The notes beneath the pieces are model-generated. The model saw only the letters and a list, made by a program, of their open reading frames with translations, had not been told where the DNA came from and ran no database searches. The position numbers and the translations under genes are program-made. Of a DNA stretch of 64,000 nucleotides, positions 34,049 to 41,695 are shown piece after piece. Source of the stretch: JAAYVZ01 sp035403265 (lineage in GTDB: Bacteria; Acidobacteriota; Thermoanaerobaculia; Thermoanaerobaculales; Thermoanaerobaculaceae); the NCBI GenBank assembly GCA_035403265.1, contig DAONEV010000001.1:42194-106193 (forward strand), written 5' to 3'. Every line of letters begins with the position of its first letter. Position 1 is the first letter of the stretch.

Positions 34049-35545
34049 ATGGCTGCTCCCCTGCTCCCCACGCTGTTCGCTCTGACGCTGACCTCGGACT
34101 ACGTCGGGGTCGTCACCCTGAGTCACCCCGTGGTCCCCGCGACGCCCACCTTGCTGGGCTACAAGTATTTCGTGGACACCTCGCTGTCCGGCGTCCAGGC
34201 CATGGCAGCCGCGGACATCGCGGCGGACACCGCGGCACGGGCCGGGTTCCCGCCGCCGCAGGCCTCGGTCCCGACCGGCTTCGGCGGCCTCGTGCCGAAC
34301 GCGGATGTCCTCACCGACCTCGCCTCGGGCTCCGTCAACTTCGGCGGCCCGACCTACAGCCAGGCCCCGATCGCCGTCGGCGTCAGCCGAAAGAACCTCG
34401 CCGGCACCGTGACGTTCCCGTACGCCGCGGGAGCCCCGGGGGCCCCGGTGACGCTGTACTTCGCCGTTGTGGCCTGGAACGAAGACGGCGCCTCCGCGGT
34501 CACCACTGCCAGCCTGGTCTACCAGGCCGCGTCGGCTCCCACGGTGCAGGGCATCGTCGCCGACGAGACCTCGATCGAGGTCACGTTCACGCAGCCCGTG
34601 CATAGCGCCCTGGGCGCCCCCGGCGCCGGCTTCTCCTTCTCGGTCAATGGCGCCGCGGCTGCGGTGACCTCCGCTGCGATCACGGCGAACCCCGCCGTGG
34701 TCCGCTTCGTCATGGCTGAGACCATCGACGACCGCGACACCGTCCTGGTCAGCTACGACGCCAGCCACGGCGACCTCTCGAACACCCCGGGCACGTTCCC
34801 GGTGGCGTCCTTCACGAATCACGTCGTGACCACGGCCTCCGACGCCGCCAGGCTCCACGCCGTCGTCGTCGCCCTGGCCCCCAGCGCCGCCAACGTGCTC
34901 ACGGCGCTGTTCTCGCTCCCCGTGGTGTCCTCGGACTATCTCGTCGGTCTCAGCTTCAGCGCCAACGGGGTCCCCGTGGTGCCGACCTCCGTGGCCCCGG
35001 GTCCAGATCCCCGCGATCTCATCGTCACGTTCCCGAACACCTTCGACGTCGTCGACGTCATCACGATGAGCTACGACGCCTCCCTCGGGGACTGGATGTC
35101 GAACTCTTACGTGATCCCCTCGATCACGGCGTTCCCGGTCACGAACGCGTCCCACGTCGGCTCCGAGTACCCCCTGAGCTCCGTGATCCAGGAACCCCTG
35201 TGCGTCCGCGCCGGCGAAGTCATCGCCACCGTCGGCATCGACCTGAACTACGTGGACCGCGAGCTGAACCGCCGCTATGGCCCCGTGCAGGTCGACTTCG
35301 GCGGCACCTTCGGGATCACCCCCGAGAACCCGGCCGGCATCTTCGTTCCCCAGGACCTCGTCACCATCGACACCGGCCTCACGGTCCGCAAGGCGTTCCG
35401 GTACCCCGGGGTCCCGAGCTATGCCTCCGCGGCCGGCCGGGACTGGCTCAACGTCGTCACGGAGCGCATCGGCGTCGCCCTGGGGGTCCTGAGGACCCAG
35501 GATGCCTCCGTGGTCCTCGGCGAGCTCCACGTCAGCCAGGTCTAA
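34049..35545 (+). CDS. Head/neck-region protein with Ig-like (SwmB-type) repeats, 498 aa
   Basis: ATG 34049 with TAGGAA upstream. The sequence is almost entirely beta-strand. Two homologous Ig-like units can be seen, one ending DTVLVSYDASHGDLSN (about residues 170-255) and one ending DVITMSYDASLGDWMSN (about 270-355). This pattern is close to SwmB-like or bacterial Ig-like folds. A distinct C-terminal domain starts near residue 385 (CVRAGEVIATVGIDLNYVDRE). Ig-like domains on phage virions often bind carbohydrates weakly on the surface. It is either a capsid/neck decoration or a fibre; its position before the neck genes favours the former. Confidence 0.6.
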   Translation: MAAPLLPTLFALTLTSDYVGVVTLSHPVVPATPTLLGYKYFVDTSLSGVQAMAAADIAADTAARAGFPPPQASVPTGFGGLVPNADVLTDLASGSVNFGGPTYSQAPIAVGVSRKNLAGTVTFPYAAGAPGAPVTLYFAVVAWNEDGASAVTTASLVYQAASAPTVQGIVADETSIEVTFTQPVHSALGAPGAGFSFSVNGAAAAVTSAAITANPAVVRFVMAETIDDRDTVLVSYDASHGDLSNTPGTFPVASFTNHVVTTASDAARLHAVVVALAPSAANVLTALFSLPVVSSDYLVGLSFSANGVPVVPTSVAPGPDPRDLIVTFPNTFDVVDVITMSYDASLGDWMSNSYVIPSITAFPVTNASHVGSEYPLSSVIQEPLCVRAGEVIATVGIDLNYVDRELNRRYGPVQVDFGGTFGITPENPAGIFVPQDLVTIDTGLTVRKAFRYPGVPSYASAAGRDWLNVVTERIGVALGVLRTQDASVVLGELHVSQV

Positions 35546-35548
35546 GTC

Positions 35549-36520
35549 GTGATCGACCCCATCGAGATCAGGCCCACCGCGAAGGCGGCGAACTTCAAGA
35601 CGATCCGGGTCATGGACCGGTGTCGCAAGCAGGTCGTGCTGCGCCTCGTCGACGAAGAGGGCAGGGGCATCAAGCTGAACCAGGAGCCCGTGAACGCCCC
35701 GGCGCCGCAGCCCAAGTTCGGCTACGAGACCCCCGTTGGGGCCGGGACCGTTGGGGTCCAGATCATCGTGGTCGGCGGCTGTGGCACCAACGGCAACGCG
35801 GGCACCACGGATCTCGGCATCGCCGCTGGGAACTCCGAGGGCTACAGCTCCGGCGGGCCCATCTTCGTGAAGAAGGGCAAGATCCTGGACGGTTCCGCCC
35901 CTGGTGAGTGCCAGGACTGCGACGGGCTCGTCGAGTTCGACTTCGAGTCCACGGATGTCATCGGGGTCCCCGGGATCTATCGCTGCCAGATCGAGCGCTA
36001 CGTCAGTGGCGGCTACATGGTCGACGCGTACCCGGCCTACCTGTACCTGGAGCCCAACCTCCGGTACCAGGCCTGCGCCACTGGCGTCGTCTCGATCCCG
36101 GAGATCCGGCTCGCCCTCGGCGACACCGAGGTCAACGAGGTCAGCCTGCTCGACACCTTTGAGTTCACGGACACCGAGATCGCCTTCGCGATCCGCAGAG
36201 TCGTGGACCACTGGAACCAGACGCCACCACCGGTGAGCGTCTACAGCTACGACAACTTCCCGTTCCGGTACTGGTGGATCCAGGGCACCATGATCGAGCT
36301 GCTCCGCCTCGCCGCGAAGCGCTATGCCAGGAACCGGCTCCAGTACAGCGCCGGCGGCGTCAACATCGACGATCAGAACAAGGCAGCGGACTACCTCTCC
36401 ATCGCCGACGGCATGAAGAAGGAATACGACGACTGGTTCACCAAGGCCAAGGTCGGCCAGAACATGGCCAGGGCCTGGAGCTCGATGCCAATCGGTGGAT
36501 CGCGTCACGGGGGGTACTGA
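35549..36520 (+). CDS. Head-tail connector (neck/adaptor) protein, 323 aa
   Basis: GTG start 3 nt after the previous stop. The N-terminal domain is beta-rich and carries a Cys pair (GECQDCDG). The C-terminal 120 residues (EIRLALGDTEVNEVSLLDTF ... WWIQGTMIELLRLAAKRYAR ... ADYLSIADGMKKEYDDW) are helical and have the pattern of neck or head-completion adaptors that dock under the portal. It is followed by further neck genes and the tail terminator, in line with that role. The family assignment is by pattern and order. Confidence 0.6.
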   Translation: MIDPIEIRPTAKAANFKTIRVMDRCRKQVVLRLVDEEGRGIKLNQEPVNAPAPQPKFGYETPVGAGTVGVQIIVVGGCGTNGNAGTTDLGIAAGNSEGYSSGGPIFVKKGKILDGSAPGECQDCDGLVEFDFESTDVIGVPGIYRCQIERYVSGGYMVDAYPAYLYLEPNLRYQACATGVVSIPEIRLALGDTEVNEVSLLDTFEFTDTEIAFAIRRVVDHWNQTPPPVSVYSYDNFPFRYWWIQGTMIELLRLAAKRYARNRLQYSAGGVNIDDQNKAADYLSIADGMKKEYDDWFTKAKVGQNMARAWSSMPIGGSRHGGY

Positions 36521-36523
36521 GGC

Positions 36524-37429
36524 GTGGCTGACGCCCTCATCATCACGACGCAGCCCGTCACCGGGGTCCACGTCGGGCCACTGCCGGCCCCGACGCCGCC
36601 GTCGCCGCTGGACCCCTTCAAGCGGCTCACCGTCGAGGGCGCCTACCACATCGCGGAGTCTGACTCCGTGAAGGTCAGCTGGGCCCTGCTGCCCAGCTTC
36701 GCTGGCACGATGCCGCTGACGTTCACGCTGTACCGGGGCCGCGCCGTCAACGACTCCAACTGGGAAAAGATCTCAGAGGTCGTGGATCAGCCCTGGCTCT
36801 ACGACACCAGGCCATCGCGGCGCCCCATGGAGCGCAGCACGTTCTACCGAGTCAAGCTCGTCGACGGCGACGGCACCGAGTACTGGTCGCACCCCGTGAG
36901 CTGGGACGTCTCCTGGAACCACTACGACTGGCGTCTGTGCCGCGAGATCATCCGGAAGGAGCAGCTCCTCCAGGGTGTCCGCAACGGCCACGCCCAGGCC
37001 AGAGGCGGCGGCACCAAGGGCTGGCTCCTGAAGCGGCGCCAGTTCGGCGAGGGCTGCACGCGCTGCCTGGACCAGAACACGGGGGTCCCCACGGACGCCC
37101 ATTGCCCCGTGTGCTACGGCACCGGGGTTGTCGGTGGCTACTACGCCGCGCTGGAATACTGGGTCGTCCAGCAGCCGACACGCCGCGTCACGAAGCTCTC
37201 GGAGCAGGGCGACACCAGGACCGCTGTCATCGAGATGGTGCGCGCCCTGGCCGGGCCAGCCCCCGAGGGCAAGGACATCTGGGTTCAGGCCGGCTCCGAG
37301 ACCAGGTTCGAGATCCAGGGCGACATCGACAAGATCGCGAGGCACCGCGGCGTCGACATCGTTCTGGGGCTCCGGCTCCTCGAGCTCCCGGCGACCTCCG
37401 CGGCTTACCAGGTTCCGCTTCGTGGCTGA
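36524..37429 (+). CDS. Neck protein with fibronectin-like and zinc-ribbon domains, 301 aa
   Basis: GTG start 3 nt after the preceding stop. Residues about 35-130 look like a fibronectin type III-like beta sandwich (VKVSWALLPSFAGTMPLTFT). A zinc ribbon follows with Cys 178, 181, 194 and 197 (CTRCLDQNTGVPTDAHCPVC). Then comes a beta domain ending DIVLGLRLLELPATSAAYQV. Proteins with this CxxC-CxxC block are common in the connector region of large myoviruses, so a head-closure role is likely. It overlaps the next small gene by 8 nt. Confidence 0.55.
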   Translation: MADALIITTQPVTGVHVGPLPAPTPPSPLDPFKRLTVEGAYHIAESDSVKVSWALLPSFAGTMPLTFTLYRGRAVNDSNWEKISEVVDQPWLYDTRPSRRPMERSTFYRVKLVDGDGTEYWSHPVSWDVSWNHYDWRLCREIIRKEQLLQGVRNGHAQARGGGTKGWLLKRRQFGEGCTRCLDQNTGVPTDAHCPVCYGTGVVGGYYAALEYWVVQQPTRRVTKLSEQGDTRTAVIEMVRALAGPAPEGKDIWVQAGSETRFEIQGDIDKIARHRGVDIVLGLRLLELPATSAAYQVPLRG

Positions 37430-37619
37430 CGCCCCGATTCTACTGCGTCGCGCCGGGACCCCGAGGCCAGCGGTCTCGCCGGAGCCACCGGTCCTGGTCC
37501 CCGTGACGCATGATGGTCTCCGCGCCGGAGACCGTGTTGTGGAGGCCGCGGGACCCGAGAAGATCTCGACCTCCACCCTGCCGATCCACACCGTGCTACC
37601 CAGGTTCCAGTTCCGATGA
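37422..37619 (+). CDS. Small hypothetical protein, 65 aa
   Basis: GTG 37422 starts MADAPILLRRAGT, the same GTG-GCT-GAC start seen in the gene at 36524, and ends with a 4-nt overlap (ATGA) to the next gene. It fills an otherwise empty 190-nt gap in a tightly packed operon. Pro/Arg/Val-rich, no motif. A small real ORF is likely because of the coupling on both sides. Confidence 0.5.
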   Translation: MADAPILLRRAGTPRPAVSPEPPVLVPVTHDGLRAGDRVVEAAGPEKISTSTLPIHTVLPRFQFR

Positions 37620-38386
37620 GCTCCGCGACTCAAGGCAACGAGACCTGCTTGCCGCCGACGCAGGACAAGCCGCAGGTTAACTTCCCGGAGGCCGCGGCCG
37701 CGGGTCCCCAGAATCCGCATGGCCGGCCAACGCTCGAGGTCGGCGACAGCGTCTTCGTGGTGCGCCACGGGCTCGACGAGGCCTCCACGCTGTGCAGCGT
37801 CGGCATGACGCCCCGTGTCGTCACGGGGCTCCTGATCCGGATCCTGAAGAACCATTTCGCTGATCCTGCACTCATCATGGATCCCAAGCTGCAGCAGTAC
37901 GTCTGGAACGAGAACTCGCAGAAGTCCAAGATCCGCATCGTGCAAAACGCCTACTTCGACGCGAAGAACGCGGGGCAGCTCCCAGCACTCGTCGTGAGCC
38001 GTGGCGCCCTGCAATCCAAGCGTGTCTCAATGGACGACAAGACCCAGAACATGGTCAGCGGCTCCGACGCCGCGCTGACCGGGTTCCAGCGCTACGTCCG
38101 GTTCCACGAGGTCCAGTTCACGATCACCGCGATCACCGAAGTTCTTGGTGAGGCAGACGACCTCGCAACGGAGGTCTTCGACACGCTGTCCTACCTGTCG
38201 CCGATGATGACGGAGCGACTCCCGTTCCATGACTTCCAGGTCGTAGGCATGGGCCCCGTCGGCGCTCTCTCCGAGACCGGTACCCAGCTCGCAGTTCCGA
38301 TCCAGCTCACAGCGGTCTACGAATACGCCTGGACGCTGCAGCCACTAGCACCCCGCCTGAAGACCCTTAGCATCCACCCAACCTGA
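37616..38386 (+). CDS. Probable tail terminator protein, 256 aa
   Basis: ATG overlaps the preceding stop. The N-terminal 30 residues are flexible. The rest is an alpha/beta domain containing RVVTGLLIRILKNHFADPAL, YVRFHEVQFTITAITEVLG, YLSPMMTERLPFHDFQVVGM and a final beta strand VPIQLTAVYEYAWTLQPL. Length, fold pattern and position between neck genes and the tail sheath match tail terminator proteins, which cap the finished tail before head joining. Assigned by context and pattern. Confidence 0.55.
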   Translation: MSSATQGNETCLPPTQDKPQVNFPEAAAAGPQNPHGRPTLEVGDSVFVVRHGLDEASTLCSVGMTPRVVTGLLIRILKNHFADPALIMDPKLQQYVWNENSQKSKIRIVQNAYFDAKNAGQLPALVVSRGALQSKRVSMDDKTQNMVSGSDAALTGFQRYVRFHEVQFTITAITEVLGEADDLATEVFDTLSYLSPMMTERLPFHDFQVVGMGPVGALSETGTQLAVPIQLTAVYEYAWTLQPLAPRLKTLSIHPT

Positions 38387-38401
38387 TCGAGGAAGACACA
38401 G

Positions 38402-41059
38402 ATGGTCGAGCAAGTCCTGCCCCAGTGGGAGATCAATCAGATCTTCCAGGCCACCGCCACTGCCGTGACCCGGACGCTCCGCGCCCTGATCGTGGGGCCG
38501 GCCTACAAGGTCCAGCGCGATGTCGCCCTGGCGAACTACGCTGCGGCTGAGCTCGCCGTGAACTGGCCGAATCGCGGCGCCGGTGACGTCGTGGATCAGG
38601 CGTTCACCGAGGTCACCTTCAAGGACGCCGCACAGCGCTACGCTGACCTGGCCACCTCGAACAGCATCCAGATCGTCTCCGGGAAGTCGAACTACCTCCG
38701 GAAGTCGAACGGGACCCTGAACTGGAAGAGCAACCCCGGGTACCCCCGCAGCGGTCTGCTCCCGGTGGATGTCGTCATCGGTGACTGGGTCCGCGTCACC
38801 AACGGCGGTCAGGTCCAGCTCTCGGAAGTCGTCGACATCACGGGCACCCCGGCCGCGGCCAGCACTGGCGCCGCCGCGGCGGCCGCCGGCAACATCGGCA
38901 CCCAGGTCGCCTCGGCGACCGTCGTCAACGGCACCCATGTCGGCGACGCCTCGGCCGCCGCCTCAGGCACCGCATACCACGGTGAAGCCGTGCGCGTCAT
39001 GTCCGAGGTCTACACCCTCACCGTGCTCACCGGCGATGCCGGCGGCGCCCAGGCCACGGGCCGCGTCACCTCGGCGTCCGGCACGGACCCCCAGGTCGAC
39101 ATCGACCTCAGCATCGCGACGCTCCCCCTGGGCAGCCGCGGCGCCACGATCACCTTCAGCGGCGGCACTCTCAACAACCGGTTCCGCGCCGGCGACGTCT
39201 ACACCGTCACCGTGGTCCAGGGCTACACCGCCGCGGTGCTGACCTCGGGCGGCACCTACGCCGGGGTCGCCGACACGACCTACGTCATCACCGCGACCAA
39301 GGGCGGCGACCTCGCCGCCGTGGCCGACGCCGACAAGCCCGAGTTCACCGCGGTCGCCATCGATGCCTCCGACGCCGGGATCCCGCGGCGCGTCGCGATC
39401 AGCGTGGCGTTCCCGCTCGGCACCAAGGGCATCACGGGCACCGTGACCTCCGCTGGCGGCAACAAGCTCGTGGTCTACGGGGATCAGTGGACCGTGGCTG
39501 CCACGGCCGCCAAGATCAACGACTACACCGATCTCGTGCTCGCCGACAGCCTCGATGCCACGAACTTCCCGGCGGCAACCAGCTTCCAGGTCGAACTGGC
39601 CCTGGTCTCCGACATCGATGTCCCCCGGAACCGCGTCGGCGCTGCCCCGCTGGTGAACTGGGAGACCTCGGCGACGCAGATCACCCTGAAGTCGGGGATC
39701 ACCTCGACGAACACCAGGACCGGTGCCCTGGCCCTCGCGGTGCAGACCGCAGCAGCCACAGTGGTGACCCGCGCCCTGAACACCGCCATCGCCAACGTCG
39801 TCGCGGATGTCAGCGACGAAGCCGGGGCCCAGGCCCTGCTCGGTGCCGACGATGTCGACGCCGGCCTGGCCTACGGCGTCCGTCGCGCCATCAGCAACGC
39901 TGGCGGGCTCGTCGTCAAGGTGCTCCCGGTCGCCAGCGATGACCTCGCCGGATACCAGCGCGCCATCGCGACGCTCAAGGAGCGCTCCGACTTCTACCGC
40001 ATCGTCCCGCTGACCTACGACGCCGGCGTCCAGGCTGCAGTGATCTCGGAAGTGAACCGTCGCAGCACCGCGCTGCAGGGTCGCTGGGCCACCACGATGC
40101 TGGCGAAGCCCATCGTCACGGAGACCGCTGTGGTCGCCGCGAGCGTCCAGGGCGTCCAGCACCTCGCCACGATCACGGATCCCCTGGCTGGCTCGGACTA
40201 CAAGACCGTGTTCGACGCCACCGCCAAGTTCATCACCTGGGGCACCCGGGTCGGCGACATCCTGCGCTACGGCTACACCAACGACGGCTTCGGCAACCTG
40301 ACCTACTCGGAAGGCATCGTCGACACCGTGGTCTCGGAGCAGAAGGTCATCCTGCTGAACTCGGTTCCGCTGCCGGTCGTCACTGCCTCGCTCTACGAGA
40401 TCTGGCACCCGCTCACAACTGCGGAGCAGGCCACGACCTGGGGAGCCGCCGTGGGCGCCCTGGCGAACCGCCGCGTCACCGTCGCGTTCCCGGCCGATCC
40501 GGGCCGCGGCGGCGTCAAGGTGCCGGGCTACTTCCTGGCCTGCAGCCTGGCGGCGGAACGCTGCGCCGCGGCGCCCCAGCAGGGCCTCACCAACGCCGAG
40601 GTCCAGGACTGGGATGATATGTCCCAGGCCACCGTGGACTTCGCGGACCAGCTCGACGTCCTCGCGAACAGCGGCGCCTACATCGTGACCCAGAGCCCGA
40701 CCGGGGTGGTCTACATCCGGAAGCAGCTCACCACGGATCTCAGCGACACCCGCAAGGCCGAGGACAGCGCCACGGTGAACCTGGACAGCATCAGCTACTA
40801 CCTCCTCGACATCCTGGCGCCGTACATCGGCCGGGCCAACGTCGTCGCGGGCGCCATGAAGCTGATCGAAGCCACGATCAACAACGGCCTCACCGTCCTG
40901 GGCACTCCCAGCGGTGTCGTCCAGATCGGTCCCCAGCTCGTCGATGGCACCCTGGAGTACATCCGGCCCCACGCCGTGCTCCTGGACCGCGTCGTGGTCC
41001 GCGTGACCGGCTCCCTGCCGATCCCGCTGAACAACGGCGAGCTCGACCTCGTGGTCTGA
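38402..41059 (+). CDS. Contractile tail sheath protein, 885 aa
   Basis: ATG 38402 with GAGGAAG upstream. The C-terminal part has the sheath pattern (VKVPGYFLACSLAAERCAAA, QGLTNAEVQDWDDMSQATVD, NSGAYIVTQSPTGVVYIRKQ, LEYIRPHAVLLDRVVVRV), and the N-terminal part begins VLPQWEINQIF. Between about residues 140 and 430 lie extra beta-rich repeats inserted in the sheath core. At 885 residues it is longer than T4 gp18 (659 aa), which fits these inserted domains. Sheath subunits polymerise around the tube and contract on infection. It is directly followed by the tube gene. Confidence 0.82.
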   Translation: MVEQVLPQWEINQIFQATATAVTRTLRALIVGPAYKVQRDVALANYAAAELAVNWPNRGAGDVVDQAFTEVTFKDAAQRYADLATSNSIQIVSGKSNYLRKSNGTLNWKSNPGYPRSGLLPVDVVIGDWVRVTNGGQVQLSEVVDITGTPAAASTGAAAAAAGNIGTQVASATVVNGTHVGDASAAASGTAYHGEAVRVMSEVYTLTVLTGDAGGAQATGRVTSASGTDPQVDIDLSIATLPLGSRGATITFSGGTLNNRFRAGDVYTVTVVQGYTAAVLTSGGTYAGVADTTYVITATKGGDLAAVADADKPEFTAVAIDASDAGIPRRVAISVAFPLGTKGITGTVTSAGGNKLVVYGDQWTVAATAAKINDYTDLVLADSLDATNFPAATSFQVELALVSDIDVPRNRVGAAPLVNWETSATQITLKSGITSTNTRTGALALAVQTAAATVVTRALNTAIANVVADVSDEAGAQALLGADDVDAGLAYGVRRAISNAGGLVVKVLPVASDDLAGYQRAIATLKERSDFYRIVPLTYDAGVQAAVISEVNRRSTALQGRWATTMLAKPIVTETAVVAASVQGVQHLATITDPLAGSDYKTVFDATAKFITWGTRVGDILRYGYTNDGFGNLTYSEGIVDTVVSEQKVILLNSVPLPVVTASLYEIWHPLTTAEQATTWGAAVGALANRRVTVAFPADPGRGGVKVPGYFLACSLAAERCAAAPQQGLTNAEVQDWDDMSQATVDFADQLDVLANSGAYIVTQSPTGVVYIRKQLTTDLSDTRKAEDSATVNLDSISYYLLDILAPYIGRANVVAGAMKLIEATINNGLTVLGTPSGVVQIGPQLVDGTLEYIRPHAVLLDRVVVRVTGSLPIPLNNGELDLVV

Positions 41060-41099
41060 TCGTTTCGCACCTCAACCTCTCGCATCAAGGACTCCATCC

Positions 41100-41606
41100 A
41101 TGGCTGACATCTTCGGCACCGACGCATCGGTGGGCGGCACGTTCCGCGGCAACAAGTTCTCGATGACGGTGGCGAACGCCGGGACCCTGGCCTTCGAGGG
41201 CGCCCTGGTGCAGCAGCTCCAGCTGAGCTATCAGCGCCAGGTCACCCGGTTCTGGGCGCTGGGCACCCGGGCCCAGTACTACATCGAGGGCAGGACCGAG
41301 GGTCAGGGCCAGATGTCCCGCATCGTGGGCCCCCAGGGGCTCATCGACGAGCTCGCCACCAAGCTCGCCGACTTCTGCACCGTGGCGACCCGCACGGTGT
41401 CCCTGAGCAGCACCAACGACGCCTGCAACAAGATCGTCAACAACGGCCAGACCGCCGGGGCCCTGAGCGGCCTCTCCCTGACCCTGCAGGGCGTCATCGC
41501 CAACGGCATCACCTTCGGTGCCGACGCGAACCAGTTCATCATCAACTCCTCGATCAGCATGATGTTCGCTGCGATGAGCAAGGGTTCCCCGACCTCGGCC
41601 CAGTAG
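41100..41606 (+). CDS. Tail tube protein, 168 aa
   Basis: ATG 41100 with AAGGA upstream. The small beta-rich protein starts MADIFGTDASVGGTFRGNKF and contains VQQLQLSYQRQVTRFWALG and a C-terminal strand NQFIINSSISMMFAAMSK. Size, fold pattern and position right after the sheath gene fit a gp19-type tube subunit forming the inner tail tube. A strong terminator follows, separating tube and sheath from the baseplate genes. Confidence 0.78.
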   Translation: MADIFGTDASVGGTFRGNKFSMTVANAGTLAFEGALVQQLQLSYQRQVTRFWALGTRAQYYIEGRTEGQGQMSRIVGPQGLIDELATKLADFCTVATRTVSLSSTNDACNKIVNNGQTAGALSGLSLTLQGVIANGITFGADANQFIINSSISMMFAAMSKGSPTSAQ

Positions 41607-41628
41607 TCCCGGTCTGGGCCCCGTGGTC

Positions 41629-41664
41629 ACGACGCCGTCCCTAACCGGGGCGGCGTCGTTGTTT
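41629..41664 (+). terminator. Rho-independent terminator after the tail tube gene
   Basis: Stem ACGACGCCG (41629-41637) / CGGCGTCGT (41651-41659), extended inside by CCC/GGG, followed by TTGTTT. It is a classic intrinsic terminator and the clearest one on the + strand apart from 31057. Confidence 0.8.
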
Positions 41665-41686
41665 GATGTTGGGTCCAGGTTATGGT
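41659..41686 (+). promoter_or_regulatory. Candidate promoter for the baseplate operon
   Basis: TTGTTT, 16-nt spacer, TATGGT, partly overlapping the terminator T tract. A start 7-10 nt downstream falls at about 41693-41696, on or next to ATG 41696. That gene lacks a Shine-Dalgarno sequence, so a leaderless message is plausible. Confidence 0.4.
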
Positions 41687-41695
41687 TTTCCCACA

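Noticed and set aside
33872..36649. 925-codon open frame on the minus strand, and many other long minus-strand frames (e.g. 18-38 kb, 62-64 kb)
   Set aside because: These are shadow frames caused by strong third-position GC bias of the + strand genes. They are full of low-complexity Arg/Gly/Asp, have no ribosome sites and no recognisable motifs.
41663..41695. Upstream start of the spike gene (TTG 41663)
   Set aside because: It starts inside the terminator T tract and has no ribosome binding site. ATG 41696 begins a typical spike N-terminus.
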